DNA from: UBA5209 sp964625015
Lineage (GTDB): Bacteria; Patescibacteriota; Dojkabacteria; SC72
Direction: 5' to 3'
Length of the DNA: 15,252 nucleotides
Assembly (NCBI GenBank): GCA_964625015.1
Contig: CAZUZI010000022.1
Span: 1 to 15,252 of the forward strand
The position numbers were made by a program, and so were the translations under genes. Positions 1 to 8,002 of this stretch are shown here, in pieces (position 1 is the first letter of the stretch; each line of letters begins with the position of its first letter). The notes below the pieces were generated by a model that made no database searches, had not been told where the DNA came from, and worked only from the letters and a program-made list of their open reading frames with translations.

Positions 1-1
1 T

Positions 2-34
2 CAGCAGGCTCAGCAGGCTCAGCAGGCTCAGCAA
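2..34 (+). repeat. 9-bp tandem repeat (CAGCAGGCT) encoding Gln-Gln-Ala
   Basis: Three perfect copies of CAGCAGGCT (2-10, 11-19, 20-28) are followed by a partial CAGCAA. The T at base 1 matches the last base of another unit, so the array continues off the left edge. The unit is a multiple of three, so copy-number change would alter protein length without breaking the frame. Confidence 0.9.
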
Positions 35-1495
35 TTATATATAGAATTATTCATTGATGAAACTGGTGAATTAATAAAGCAACCTGATAAATTCTATGTT
101 GGTGGCTGTTTCGGAGTATTCAGAGACAAAGCACATGCGGAAAGCTTTGATGATGATGCCGTTCTTGGAGGCATTCGTTACTTTGATTCATTTGGCATTG
201 GGACACAAACACAAAACGACATCATCAAACCTAAAAAGGATCCTTGTCATAAAGAATTGGCTTCTTTAAAGAAAAGCAACACAAATAGCTGGCCGCTCCA
301 TCTCGGCGTAGTAAGAATAAAACCTGATGCAAATACGGTCAGCAGTATTCAAAATAAAAGCCAAGGTAACGGTGTAAATGTTGCATTTAAGACAATACAT
401 GGTGATAATCTATATAAAGAATTACTAGATTACATTCTCGACTTTTTTATAAATGAATCAATCCCAAGAATATGTAAAAGGTATGGTTCAACTGAAACAG
501 AACTTTCAATATGTGTAGGAACGAGAGTTAGAAAATACAATAATGAAAAGCAATTGTTAGAAGATACTAAAAACTTTGGTTATGGCTCGACTGGAAATGG
601 GATATTCAGCACATCAGACAGCGATATTCATCCAATCGTAAAGAATATACTTAACAAGAGGGGGGGGGGGCCTAAAGTAGACATCTCACATGCCAGAGCA
701 AATATGATTTTATACGCGATTGATTATTCAAAAAGAAATAAGCCATTTTCTCAGTATGAGAATACGAATGAATTTAGAACTCCTCCTTATTACTGCAATG
801 GTTGCAATACACCTGATGAGAAAATATTTGCGTATGCAAGCAAATTTAATGAAAAGGACGTTACTAATGGAAGTCAACTCCCCAATATCGGAATTGTCAG
901 AAAAATTAATCATTATACCTACTACGTAACCAATTTTGGGGGCAATTCCTTAAAAATTAACAGTAACAATTCTTTCAAAGAAAATGAAATGGTAACGATT
1001 TCGCAGAACAATGGCAATCATGTAATCAAAAAAATGCAATTTAAAATAATGTATTCAGCTATCATCGGTAAAAGCATATTAAAATGTACCTATGACCCCC
1101 AAACTTGTGACAACAATATCAGACCCCAGTTAAGAGCATTGCTATATATTGCAGATGAGCTATTAAATCATTTTCCTATAAATGGAAGTAATGGTATATA
1201 TGGAGATTTTTTTGTTAACACTGATTTCGAAGTAATGAGTGGAAGTTTTGATTGCGAGAATGATAAGAACTTCACGGAATCAATGAAAGCTTCGGTTTAT
1301 CTCGATAACAAAGACATTGTTAAAGCAGTTAATAAGGTAATACCCAATGGCAATTACATGGATAAGTTCTTGAAGCCTGAAGCATATGTATTGTCAAGAG
1401 TTGCCGAAAATCTGATTGGGATGATGGATAAAGATAAATTCTTTCAACTTTCCCAATTACTTAATACCAATAATACACTAAAAAAGAAAATTTAA
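2..1495 (+). CDS. 5'-truncated gene, possible DUF3800-like (RNase H-fold) protein
   Basis: The reading frame is open to the left edge and ends at TAA 1493-1495, so the start lies off the window; 497 residues are visible. The first ATG or TTG inside the window is not a convincing start, because conserved-looking sequence precedes it. The visible part begins with Gln-Gln-Ala repeats, followed by a segment reading LYIELFIDETGEL and then FYVGGCFGVF. This resembles the N-terminal strand-Asp-Glu-turn-strand pattern of DUF3800 proteins. A later segment, RPQLRALLYIADELL, resembles their C-terminal helix with a conserved ADxL. DUF3800 proteins are often found in phage and defence contexts and are predicted RNase H-fold nucleases; that role is family knowledge and is not shown here. 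The family call is tentative. The gene is convergent with the minus-strand operon, with only 27 bases between the two stop codons. It contains a run of 11 G that keeps the frame in this copy. Confidence 0.6.
   Translation, partial: QQAQQAQQAQQLYIELFIDETGELIKQPDKFYVGGCFGVFRDKAHAESFDDDAVLGGIRYFDSFGIGTQTQNDIIKPKKDPCHKELASLKKSNTNSWPLHLGVVRIKPDANTVSSIQNKSQGNGVNVAFKTIHGDNLYKELLDYILDFFINESIPRICKRYGSTETELSICVGTRVRKYNNEKQLLEDTKNFGYGSTGNGIFSTSDSDIHPIVKNILNKRGGGPKVDISHARANMILYAIDYSKRNKPFSQYENTNEFRTPPYYCNGCNTPDEKIFAYASKFNEKDVTNGSQLPNIGIVRKINHYTYYVTNFGGNSLKINSNNSFKENEMVTISQNNGNHVIKKMQFKIMYSAIIGKSILKCTYDPQTCDNNIRPQLRALLYIADELLNHFPINGSNGIYGDFFVNTDFEVMSGSFDCENDKNFTESMKASVYLDNKDIVKAVNKVIPNGNYMDKFLKPEAYVLSRVAENLIGMMDKDKFFQLSQLLNTNNTLKKKI
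660..670 (+). repeat. Run of 11 G inside a coding sequence
   Basis: Eleven consecutive G encode Arg-Gly-Gly-Gly just before Pro-Lys. Such runs are prone to slipped-strand mispairing, and gain or loss of one G would truncate the protein. They are also prone to sequencing and assembly error, so this copy's length should be taken with care. Confidence 0.9.
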
Positions 1496-1522
1496 AGATC
1501 AGCTCAACCGAGATTTCTTTTA

Positions 1523-3250
1523 CTATTCATCCTTCCATAGAGAAATCAAGTAATTGATATCATTATCAGTTATTTGGTACGACTTATGCCTTCCTAATAT
1601 TTTTTTAATAATACGTCCAGGCTCACTATGTTTGAGGTTTGGGTTATTACATATCAATTGAATTGCTTCTTGTCTGTTGATTTTTCCAGTAACAGCGTGT
1701 TTTGTTTTTTCCAATGCAACTCCACAAAGTTTTTTTAGAAAAATATCAACAGCATGCTCAATTTCACATAGTGCTCCTTTAATATCTGGTGAGTCAATTT
1801 CGAAATGAAAGTTTTCAATGTCATTCATTAAACTATAAAAACTCTGTTTGTTTGTCTGGCAATCATTTCTTGGAGAATGCGAATCAATCTTGCTTGCTTC
1901 TTTATCATCCGCACTAATAGTGATAGATGTTTCTTTTTCTGCTAAAGTGTGGTTTTCTTTTGTGGTGGATATTGCATTTTCAACGTTTTTCTTCGTGATT
2001 ACAGCATTATTGCCAATATTCTGTGCTAATGTTCTAATAACACTTGAAAGCTCTCTTATGTTAAGAGGATATTCATATTCCAACAAAACACGTTTTGCTT
2101 CATCTGATATAAAAACACCTTCCTTACACTCTTTAGTGCAATGTTCTTCAAGAAATAATTCTGCCAAAGGGACAATATCTTCCTTTCTATCTCTTAAAGG
2201 GGGAATCCATATTTTTAAAATTGATAATCGTGCAAAAAGGTCTTGTCTAAAAACATCATCCCTGCTTAAATACTCTAGAGTCTTATTTGTAGCGCTTACA
2301 ATTCTAACGTCAACTTTTATTGTTTTTTCTGATCCTAATGGCCGAATTACCATATCTTCAATAGCTCGCAAAAGTTTTGGTTGTTGACTGATTGGCATGT
2401 CGCCTATCTCGTCTAAGAAAAGAGTGCCTTTATCTGCTAATTTAAAATAGCCATCCGTGTTTCTTTTTGAACTAGTATAAGCACCTTGTACACTTCCATA
2501 AAATTGCGATTCAAACAAGTCCTGTGCTATTGCGGAACAGTTTTGAGTTATATAAGGTCCTTTCATTCTAATACTTAAGTTGTGAAGCAGTTTTGAAACC
2601 ACTTCTTTTCCTACTCCTGTTTCGCCAAGTATCATTACAGGATATTCACTGGCCGCATAGTCATATACTGATTTGAAAACCTTTAACATCTCTTCTGAAT
2701 TTGCCACAATTTCATTTGGCAATCCAATTATTCTTTTGATCTGTTTACTGGAAAGCAACCCTTTGTTAAGCAGCGTATTTCTTATGGTACTTGTATTAAG
2801 ATTGGTCTTTGACAGATATTCAATTTCCCAATTTGATATTTCTTTTTGCGGCTTATCTGTTAAGAGCACAATCGGCAATGTTTCAAACTCTTTCCTTCCA
2901 TGCAAATACTCTGCGATTCTCACTCCAAAATGTTCGTCGTCTGCCGATCTTTCTGTTGATATGAAATGCACATCAATGAACACAACCGCCCAATTCCACT
3001 TTTTGTCCATCCCCCAGCCTTCACACACTTTTTCGCACACCGTCTCCAAGTCATTTATTCGTTTTCCGTCAATAATCTTTTGACCAGAGCAAAATACAGC
3101 TGCCGCTATAGCTCCTTTGTTATTGACAAGCTGTTCATCGGCCGTATCCGTATCAACCTCAAGCATATTCGTACGATTGAGTAACAATGCTCGCTCATCG
3201 TCCTTAACTGCATATTGATCGTCTATTATCAGAACTCTTGGCATACTCAT
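1523..3250 (-). CDS. NtrC-family AAA+ regulator with receiver-like N-terminus and degenerate GAFTGA loop
   Basis: 575 aa. Residues 1-150 look like a receiver domain with an insertion: acidic pair D10-D11 after a hydrophobic strand, D93 in VVFIDVHF, T131 in VVLLTD and a possible switch lysine at K148. Residues 180-430 form the sigma-54-activator AAA+ domain: Walker A GETGVGKE (209-216), Walker B GTLFLDE (275-281), sensor I SATN (319-322), an arginine-finger region FRQDLFARL (334-342) and sensor II NIREL (397-401). The GAFTGA loop that contacts sigma-54 reads GAYTSS (256-261), so classical sigma-54 remodelling is doubtful. After a polar linker the C-terminus (about 470-575) is helical, and I do not see a typical Fis-type helix-turn-helix. 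The start ATG overlaps the upstream stop (ATGA), which suggests translational coupling; M3 is an alternative. It is the last gene of the operon and was recognised with good confidence. Confidence 0.9.
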   Translation of the reverse strand: MSMPRVLIIDDQYAVKDDERALLLNRTNMLEVDTDTADEQLVNNKGAIAAAVFCSGQKIIDGKRINDLETVCEKVCEGWGMDKKWNWAVVFIDVHFISTERSADDEHFGVRIAEYLHGRKEFETLPIVLLTDKPQKEISNWEIEYLSKTNLNTSTIRNTLLNKGLLSSKQIKRIIGLPNEIVANSEEMLKVFKSVYDYAASEYPVMILGETGVGKEVVSKLLHNLSIRMKGPYITQNCSAIAQDLFESQFYGSVQGAYTSSKRNTDGYFKLADKGTLFLDEIGDMPISQQPKLLRAIEDMVIRPLGSEKTIKVDVRIVSATNKTLEYLSRDDVFRQDLFARLSILKIWIPPLRDRKEDIVPLAELFLEEHCTKECKEGVFISDEAKRVLLEYEYPLNIRELSSVIRTLAQNIGNNAVITKKNVENAISTTKENHTLAEKETSITISADDKEASKIDSHSPRNDCQTNKQSFYSLMNDIENFHFEIDSPDIKGALCEIEHAVDIFLKKLCGVALEKTKHAVTGKINRQEAIQLICNNPNLKHSEPGRIIKKILGRHKSYQITDNDINYLISLWKDE

Positions 3251-3786
3251 GGCAACACTACTCCAGACGGCATCTCACACAGTACGTTGTGAGTGTTCTC
3301 AGCTGCAACCTTAAACTGACACCATGTTTCAATCAAAGCTTTTATGTCAGTTTTACCTTCTTTACACTTTTTCCAGACATTCTCAAAGATCATAAATTCC
3401 TTTTCGAGATGATTAATGGCACTGTTCAATTCATTCTTTACCTCAAGTACTCCCGATGTTTCTACATATATCTGGTGTATAGTGTTCATTAAAAGCGTCC
3501 TGTTTTCATTGCTGATATTCTGAAAATATTTACTCTTTACAATGTATGTATTTCCCATTACTATCTGGCATGGCGAAAATCCCAATTCGAATATTTCAGA
3601 TAGATGTCTTAATTCTTTGAGTCGCTCTGGAAATTCTTCAATTGCATTCCACTCCACGTTCCTAAGCAGAAATGCTATGTCTTCTTCCGTCTTGCGTAGT
3701 ATTGTATTTTCAATCCACGCATGTTTGAGCACAGACTTTAGCATGCCGGCTTCACATAGTATTTCTTTACGCCCCGTCATCATCAT
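3247..3786 (-). CDS. Small helical protein of unknown function, operon member
   Basis: 179 aa from the chosen start. I do not recognise the family. The sequence is almost entirely helix-forming, rich in Glu, Lys and Leu, with no signal peptide and no membrane segment. Three ATG codons stand in a row (3786, 3783, 3780). The first overlaps the stop of the upstream gene as ATGA and has AGAAGG seven bases before it, so I prefer it to a longer 199-aa form starting at 3846, which would overlap the upstream gene by 64 bases. Its own stop overlaps the start of the AAA+ regulator (ATGA again). Tight coupling on both sides suggests a fixed-stoichiometry partner of the receiver-like protein and the AAA+ regulator. 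A phosphotransfer or adaptor role is only a guess. Confidence 0.8.
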   Translation of the reverse strand: MMMTGRKEILCEAGMLKSVLKHAWIENTILRKTEEDIAFLLRNVEWNAIEEFPERLKELRHLSEIFELGFSPCQIVMGNTYIVKSKYFQNISNENRTLLMNTIHQIYVETSGVLEVKNELNSAINHLEKEFMIFENVWKKCKEGKTDIKALIETWCQFKVAAENTHNVLCEMPSGVVLP

Positions 3787-4454
3787 TGATTTACCTTCTC
3801 TAAACATTTCTTGATTTCTGGAATAGCTGCATCCTTGTCTTCCCAATTGATTTGTTGATGCTGTCCTTCGATTGATGACATATCATTATCAGCTGCAAGA
3901 AACAAAATTTCTCTTTCAGCACTTTCTAACAAGAATTTACCACATGTTTTCTCTGCAATGAGGAGGAGATACGCGCTTACGAGTGCTTCCATATATGGGT
4001 CTGGTTCAATCAACTTCCATTCTAACTCACCAAATTGTATATAGTTATTCCAAAAACGTTTGAAACATTCCTGAAACTTCGAATCTTTTCCAATATTCGG
4101 CGTAGCGATAAATGATTTCCTTATATAGCTACTCGTTTCAGTACATAAATTGTTTGCATCCGCACCTATGCTAGCCCCACCCGATACGATTAGCAATTTG
4201 ATTTTTTTGTCATTTAAGTAATTTATTAGACTATCGTCAATGTTCACATTTTCATCTAAGCATGTATAATGTACTATTATTAAAGCATTGAAAATTTGAG
4301 CCCCAGCATTGTTCGTTAGTGAAAAAACATCATTGCCGTAATCAACGTTTTCATAGCTTAATTCAGCAGGCAAAAATTCATTCCAATTTCTACGACGTTC
4401 ATCTTTATCAAGAAAATCATATAAATAAACTTTCATTTCCGTCATAAAATTCAT
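3783..4454 (-). CDS. Receiver-like alpha/beta protein of unknown function
   Basis: 223 aa. The N-terminal half alternates predicted strands and helices: KVYLYDFLDKD (residues 8-18), NALIIVHYTCLDE (56-68) and KIKLLIVSGGAS (84-95). This spacing resembles a CheY-type receiver or a related Rossmann-like domain, but the canonical Asp/Thr/Lys phosphorylation set is not clear, so a degenerate receiver is the most I would say. The C-terminal half is helical. AAGGAGG lies only two bases before the first ATG; the second ATG (4445) has an 11-base spacing, so either may be used. It follows the GHKL-like gene by 7 bases and its stop overlaps the next gene. In this context it could receive or relay a signal from the upstream kinase-like protein to the AAA+ regulator. 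Confidence 0.8.
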   Translation of the reverse strand: MNFMTEMKVYLYDFLDKDERRRNWNEFLPAELSYENVDYGNDVFSLTNNAGAQIFNALIIVHYTCLDENVNIDDSLINYLNDKKIKLLIVSGGASIGADANNLCTETSSYIRKSFIATPNIGKDSKFQECFKRFWNNYIQFGELEWKLIEPDPYMEALVSAYLLLIAEKTCGKFLLESAEREILFLAADNDMSSIEGQHQQINWEDKDAAIPEIKKCLEKVNQ

Positions 4455-4461
4455 ACCCTCC

Positions 4462-6654
4462 TTATGTTATGTTCCCATTTTTTTTAAAACTAAGTACGTA
4501 TCCATTAGAAATACATTTTTCACAATTCTCTAAAATGGCAGTTGCGATAAAAAAGGATCCAATATTATGCATGTATGAAGCAGCACCTTCGGTTGACTTA
4601 GCATAATTATCCGTGAATATTTTTTCCTTATCCCCTGAAAGACCATTTTCAAAAGACCATTTGATTTTTATATTATTATCGCATAAATATACTTGAAGTT
4701 CTACAGTGTCATTTCCACTATGAGTAAAATCGCTTAATATTTCCTTCACATGTTTGCAAACATGCAAGTGCTTATTCGGATAACTATTTTTGAAATCCAT
4801 TTTGTATCTATAATTGTCAGCATACTCTCCGGTTTGTTTTGAAATTATGGTTGCTCCGCAAAACATTTCTAATAGTAATGGCGAGAATACAATGTTTTTA
4901 TCATTCTTTGCACTATTATAAAAATTAGTTAGCGCTTTAAGTGATACTAAATGATATGGTCGTATATTTTTACAAAATTTATCTGTCCATATTTTTAGTT
5001 CATTATGAAAATAAGTGCCTTTTATTTGATTAACAGTTTCTTTAAATTTACCACTAATTTCATCTATCAAACCATTACTGTTAATAAATTTCGAAAACGG
5101 TGCCGGTTTAAATATTTGAGTTATATTGTGAGGAGTGACCTCGAAAGCATCATAAAGCCCCTTATATCTATTGTCGCATTCCTTGGGAAAAATATTTATC
5201 CTTAGCCATTCGGCAAGTTCTGCAATTCTTGAAGTTCCTGGTATGAACTCGTCAGGATCAAGCGCTTCTCTGGTTTCGCCAAATATCACATTAATCTCTT
5301 TGAGAGATTTTTCTAAAATCCCCATATTATTCTCGTATTCCAGTTTGGTTTTTTTCATATATTCCTTCGCGTCTGATACTCTTTCTTTAAGGATTTTGGC
5401 TTTTGTAATCTCGGCTGTCTTGTTCTGATATTGATTCACAAATTCATAAAAAGTTTCAAATTGATTTTTGTATTTTTTGAATAGACCAGAATCAAAGTTT
5501 GTTTTTGACCAATTATCAAACTCTAATAAAACCTTGGTTGTTTTAGAATCGGTTCTTAATTCAAGAATTGCTTGTAATTCATTTTCTGTAATTTCTTCAG
5601 TGCCATCCAGGACTTTGGGGGGATTTGCTGTTTTAATCAGATATTTGAGTGAATCTAAGAATGCTTTTTGCGTTTCTTTTTCAAATGCTTCGGTATCCAA
5701 AGCATCAATTGTAAATTTGATATCTTCATAAAAACATATCCATCGTAATATGGATAATTCGGAAGCAAGTTCTTTCTCCCAAGCTGCGAAAGCTAAATGA
5801 GCAAGGTCAAGTTTTGTTAAATAGTTTTTTTCACAATGTTTATGTAATACATTCATTGTATCGTATTTTGATCCATTTATTAACGCAGACAAGATGTTAT
5901 CTAAATTTGATATTCTTTGGCTAAAATCTTTATCTTTCTGCTGTGCGCTATGATAGCTTGTGGGTTCGTCAATTCTTGCAAAGAAAAACAACATTGCCTG
6001 TGGTTGAAATAGTGGGACATAATACGTTGCAAAGTAATCATAAGGAAATAAAATACTTTCTAATAAATATGCTTTATATAGGTCAGCATTTATGTCACGA
6101 GGATGTGTTGTGTATTTTTTAAATTTGCTAAGTGCTCCAAGTGTTTTTTCGGGCGGTGCAGCAGCAGAATCTTGGGGAAATTGTATTTCCGCTAATATAT
6201 TGTAATAACTTTCCAACAAGTTCGTATCAAATGATTTATCTTTTAATGCGGTATAAAATTGTTCTTCGTTTTCTATACTTTGACAATCATTAAATCCAAT
6301 TTGAGAAATATCACTTTGTGAGATTTTACTTAAGAGCTCTTTCCAAGCTTCAAAACATGTAGAGCTATTATCCCATTTTCTCCCTGTATTCACTCCGCTA
6401 ATTGTTTTCAGTTTAGAACGCCTACTGCTAATTGTATCAAATACTCCAGGCAAGTATTTGAAAGTAGTTCCTTCGGTATCTGGATCTATATACGCCATTG
6501 CTACTGAAAAAATGTCGTGATTTAATGGTGATAATGCATAAATGTCAATACCGTTACCTACAAAATCATCAATAATTTTGTATAGCGCATTGAACTTTTC
6601 CTGCCAAAATTCAACGATTGCTTGTCCTTGTCCTTGTTTTTTTTCATTCCCCAT
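4462..6654 (-). CDS. Large soluble protein with degenerate GHKL (histidine-kinase-like) ATPase C-terminus
   Basis: 730 aa. No membrane segment or signal peptide is visible, so it is probably cytoplasmic. Most of the length is helical and unrecognised, with a likely coiled coil at about 395-455. The last 100 residues follow the order of a GHKL ATPase: VKEILSDFTHS (636-646) in the place of the N-box, FENGL (668-672) in the place of the DNGxG box, STEG (from 687), then HNIGSFFIATAI (696-707) in the place of the G2 box and its helix. The key N-box Asn is not evident and glycines are missing, so ATP binding is uncertain. I see no obvious phospho-acceptor His domain. The start at 6654 is five bases after the upstream TGA, with AAGG nearby; a start at 6672 would overlap the upstream gene and lacks a ribosome binding site. 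The gene is certain; the GHKL link is moderate. Confidence 0.85.
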   Translation of the reverse strand: MGNEKKQGQGQAIVEFWQEKFNALYKIIDDFVGNGIDIYALSPLNHDIFSVAMAYIDPDTEGTTFKYLPGVFDTISSRRSKLKTISGVNTGRKWDNSSTCFEAWKELLSKISQSDISQIGFNDCQSIENEEQFYTALKDKSFDTNLLESYYNILAEIQFPQDSAAAPPEKTLGALSKFKKYTTHPRDINADLYKAYLLESILFPYDYFATYYVPLFQPQAMLFFFARIDEPTSYHSAQQKDKDFSQRISNLDNILSALINGSKYDTMNVLHKHCEKNYLTKLDLAHLAFAAWEKELASELSILRWICFYEDIKFTIDALDTEAFEKETQKAFLDSLKYLIKTANPPKVLDGTEEITENELQAILELRTDSKTTKVLLEFDNWSKTNFDSGLFKKYKNQFETFYEFVNQYQNKTAEITKAKILKERVSDAKEYMKKTKLEYENNMGILEKSLKEINVIFGETREALDPDEFIPGTSRIAELAEWLRINIFPKECDNRYKGLYDAFEVTPHNITQIFKPAPFSKFINSNGLIDEISGKFKETVNQIKGTYFHNELKIWTDKFCKNIRPYHLVSLKALTNFYNSAKNDKNIVFSPLLLEMFCGATIISKQTGEYADNYRYKMDFKNSYPNKHLHVCKHVKEILSDFTHSGNDTVELQVYLCDNNIKIKWSFENGLSGDKEKIFTDNYAKSTEGAASYMHNIGSFFIATAILENCEKCISNGYVLSFKKNGNIT

Positions 6655-6659
6655 CACAC

Positions 6660-7901
6660 TCACACCTTGCATGATTTTTCATTAAAGTACTTGAGCCTAT
6701 TTGATGCAAAGATAAATCTGTTGGCAAATCTTAGTGGCAACCATTTTTCTTCAGAGGCAAATCGAGAGATTTCAATGATGGAATCTTCAATAATCTTACC
6801 GATTCGTTCTATTTTAAGCAGTTTATATGTCAGTTTCCTGATATTGATATCTTTTAAAAATTGGGTAGCACTTTCAAGCTCATAAGGCAGTGGAACAAGA
6901 ATATTCCAGTGGTAATGCAACCGTATGCAAGGGTGATTATTTTTGGCGAGAAAATATGTGGGATATGTGAATCGTCCCATTCTGAGATCACCGTACTGGC
7001 TTGTGTAGGGGCGGGTTTCTTCCGGGATATAATCGGCAAGGTCATTGATTATTTGCCCCGCTACGCCAATAGCCTCGTAATACCTCTCGAGTGCAGGGAT
7101 AATTGGACTTTCGGGGTTAGCTGCCATGGCCCCCATTACCGCAACATGTATGGTAGAACCGCCGATTAGATGACACCTGTTTATGTATTCTTTCAAGAAT
7201 TTTTTGTCAGGTGTTCCTTCAGAAATATATTCATCACGTCTTTCAATGCTTAATACGTTTAAATCAATAAACTGACCAAGATATACATCGGCATTACATT
7301 TAGCCAGAAGACTCAAAGCCATAGCTTTTGCTTTATCGTCCATGTCTTTTTGTGCACATATCGCAGAGCAGGCTAATGAATATGTAATCATTGAAGCCAT
7401 GAACTGGCTACTATCATTAGTTGTATCTTTAAGTTCATATTTTTTGTCAAAACACAAATTACTTTGATAAGTGGAAATATTAAACAATTCGGCAGCTGCA
7501 AAAAGTGGAGCTTTTTCTTCCCAATCAACGCCACCAGCTGCTTCATAAGCAATTCTTGATAGATATGGTCGCAACAAACGTTTATTTGCTCGGCGGTTTA
7601 AAAATACATCCATGTGTTTCTTGAAGAGTCTCGAGCTTTCAGCAGAGCCTAAATCATCCAGCTTTTCGTTAACAATTTTCTCTAAAACGGGCCACACAAC
7701 TTGCGTTGTCTGATCAACCCTTTCGAAATGCTCGTCGTATGACAGTTCTTTATAAACTGGATTTGAATCGTTTTTCTTTGAGTACGTTTTCCCTCTGTTT
7801 TTTGGTATACCAATACTTTCCACGATCTCGATGTTATTGGATGTTGATCCCGAAATATCGCTGGCATTTCTAATTTCAATTTCTTTATTTCTATAATCCA
7901 T
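6660..7901 (-). CDS. Polyprenyl-synthase-family protein lacking the first Asp-rich motif
   Basis: 413 aa from the chosen start. Trans-isoprenyl diphosphate synthases extend allylic diphosphates with isopentenyl diphosphate, using two Asp-rich motifs to hold magnesium. Family marks here in order: KRLLRPYLSRIAYEAAGG (107-124), GQFIDL (209-214), the second Asp-rich region QIINDLADY (283-291, NDxxD form) and GDLRMGRFTYPTYFLA (304-319), equivalent to the conserved GK-x-T-x-P segment. The first motif (DDxxD) is missing: its position reads TYQSNLCFDKK (144-154). Ordinary chain elongation is therefore doubtful; it may be a binding or regulatory homologue or have changed chemistry. About 70 polar residues precede the fold. 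The start at 7901 has AAAGGAA nine bases upstream. A 26-residue longer in-frame form (ATG 7979) has no usable ribosome binding site and would run through a hairpin. It follows livJ and precedes the GHKL-like gene by five bases. Confidence 0.85.
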   Translation of the reverse strand: MDYRNKEIEIRNASDISGSTSNNIEIVESIGIPKNRGKTYSKKNDSNPVYKELSYDEHFERVDQTTQVVWPVLEKIVNEKLDDLGSAESSRLFKKHMDVFLNRRANKRLLRPYLSRIAYEAAGGVDWEEKAPLFAAAELFNISTYQSNLCFDKKYELKDTTNDSSQFMASMITYSLACSAICAQKDMDDKAKAMALSLLAKCNADVYLGQFIDLNVLSIERRDEYISEGTPDKKFLKEYINRCHLIGGSTIHVAVMGAMAANPESPIIPALERYYEAIGVAGQIINDLADYIPEETRPYTSQYGDLRMGRFTYPTYFLAKNNHPCIRLHYHWNILVPLPYELESATQFLKDINIRKLTYKLLKIERIGKIIEDSIIEISRFASEEKWLPLRFANRFIFASNRLKYFNEKSCKV

Positions 7902-7924
7902 AAAAAATAGTTCCTTTAAAAATG

Positions 7925-7978
7925 TACCCGACTGAGATACAGACACATTATGTGGCTTGATTTCACCCCAGTCGGGCA
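7925..7978 (-). terminator. Nested hairpin with T-run between livJ and the prenyl-synthase gene (possible attenuator)
   Basis: On the minus strand, CCCGACTG (7976-7969) pairs with CAGTCGGG (7934-7927), and flanking T-A and G-T pairs lengthen the stem. The intervening bases hold a second small inverted repeat, CACAT-T-ATGTG (7944-7954). The second arm is followed by TACATTTTT and then by the AAAGGAA ribosome binding site of the next gene. The loop is long for a classical rho-independent terminator, so a partial terminator, an RNA-processing site or a structured leader are all possible. It would separate transporter from signalling-gene expression levels. Confidence 0.5.
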
Positions 7979-8002
7979 TTTCCTAATACTTGTAAGTACA
8001 GA

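Noticed and set aside
1..34. CRISPR-like array
   Set aside because: The repeats are contiguous 9-bp units without spacers and are translated as Gln-Gln-Ala.
1481..1521. AT-only inverted repeat between the convergent genes as a bidirectional terminator
   Set aside because: The stem is imperfect and contains almost no GC pairs, too weak to call.
1848..2387. A 179-aa plus-strand frame
   Set aside because: It lies opposite the AAA+ domain with its clear Walker motifs and shows no family features or ribosome binding site; it is a shadow.
7902..7979. Small peptide or N-terminal extension before the prenyl-synthase gene, considered as a ComX-like prenylated peptide
   Set aside because: It is in frame with the synthase, its ATG has AGGA only one base away, and the hairpin covers it. 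No separate peptide gene was found near the synthase.
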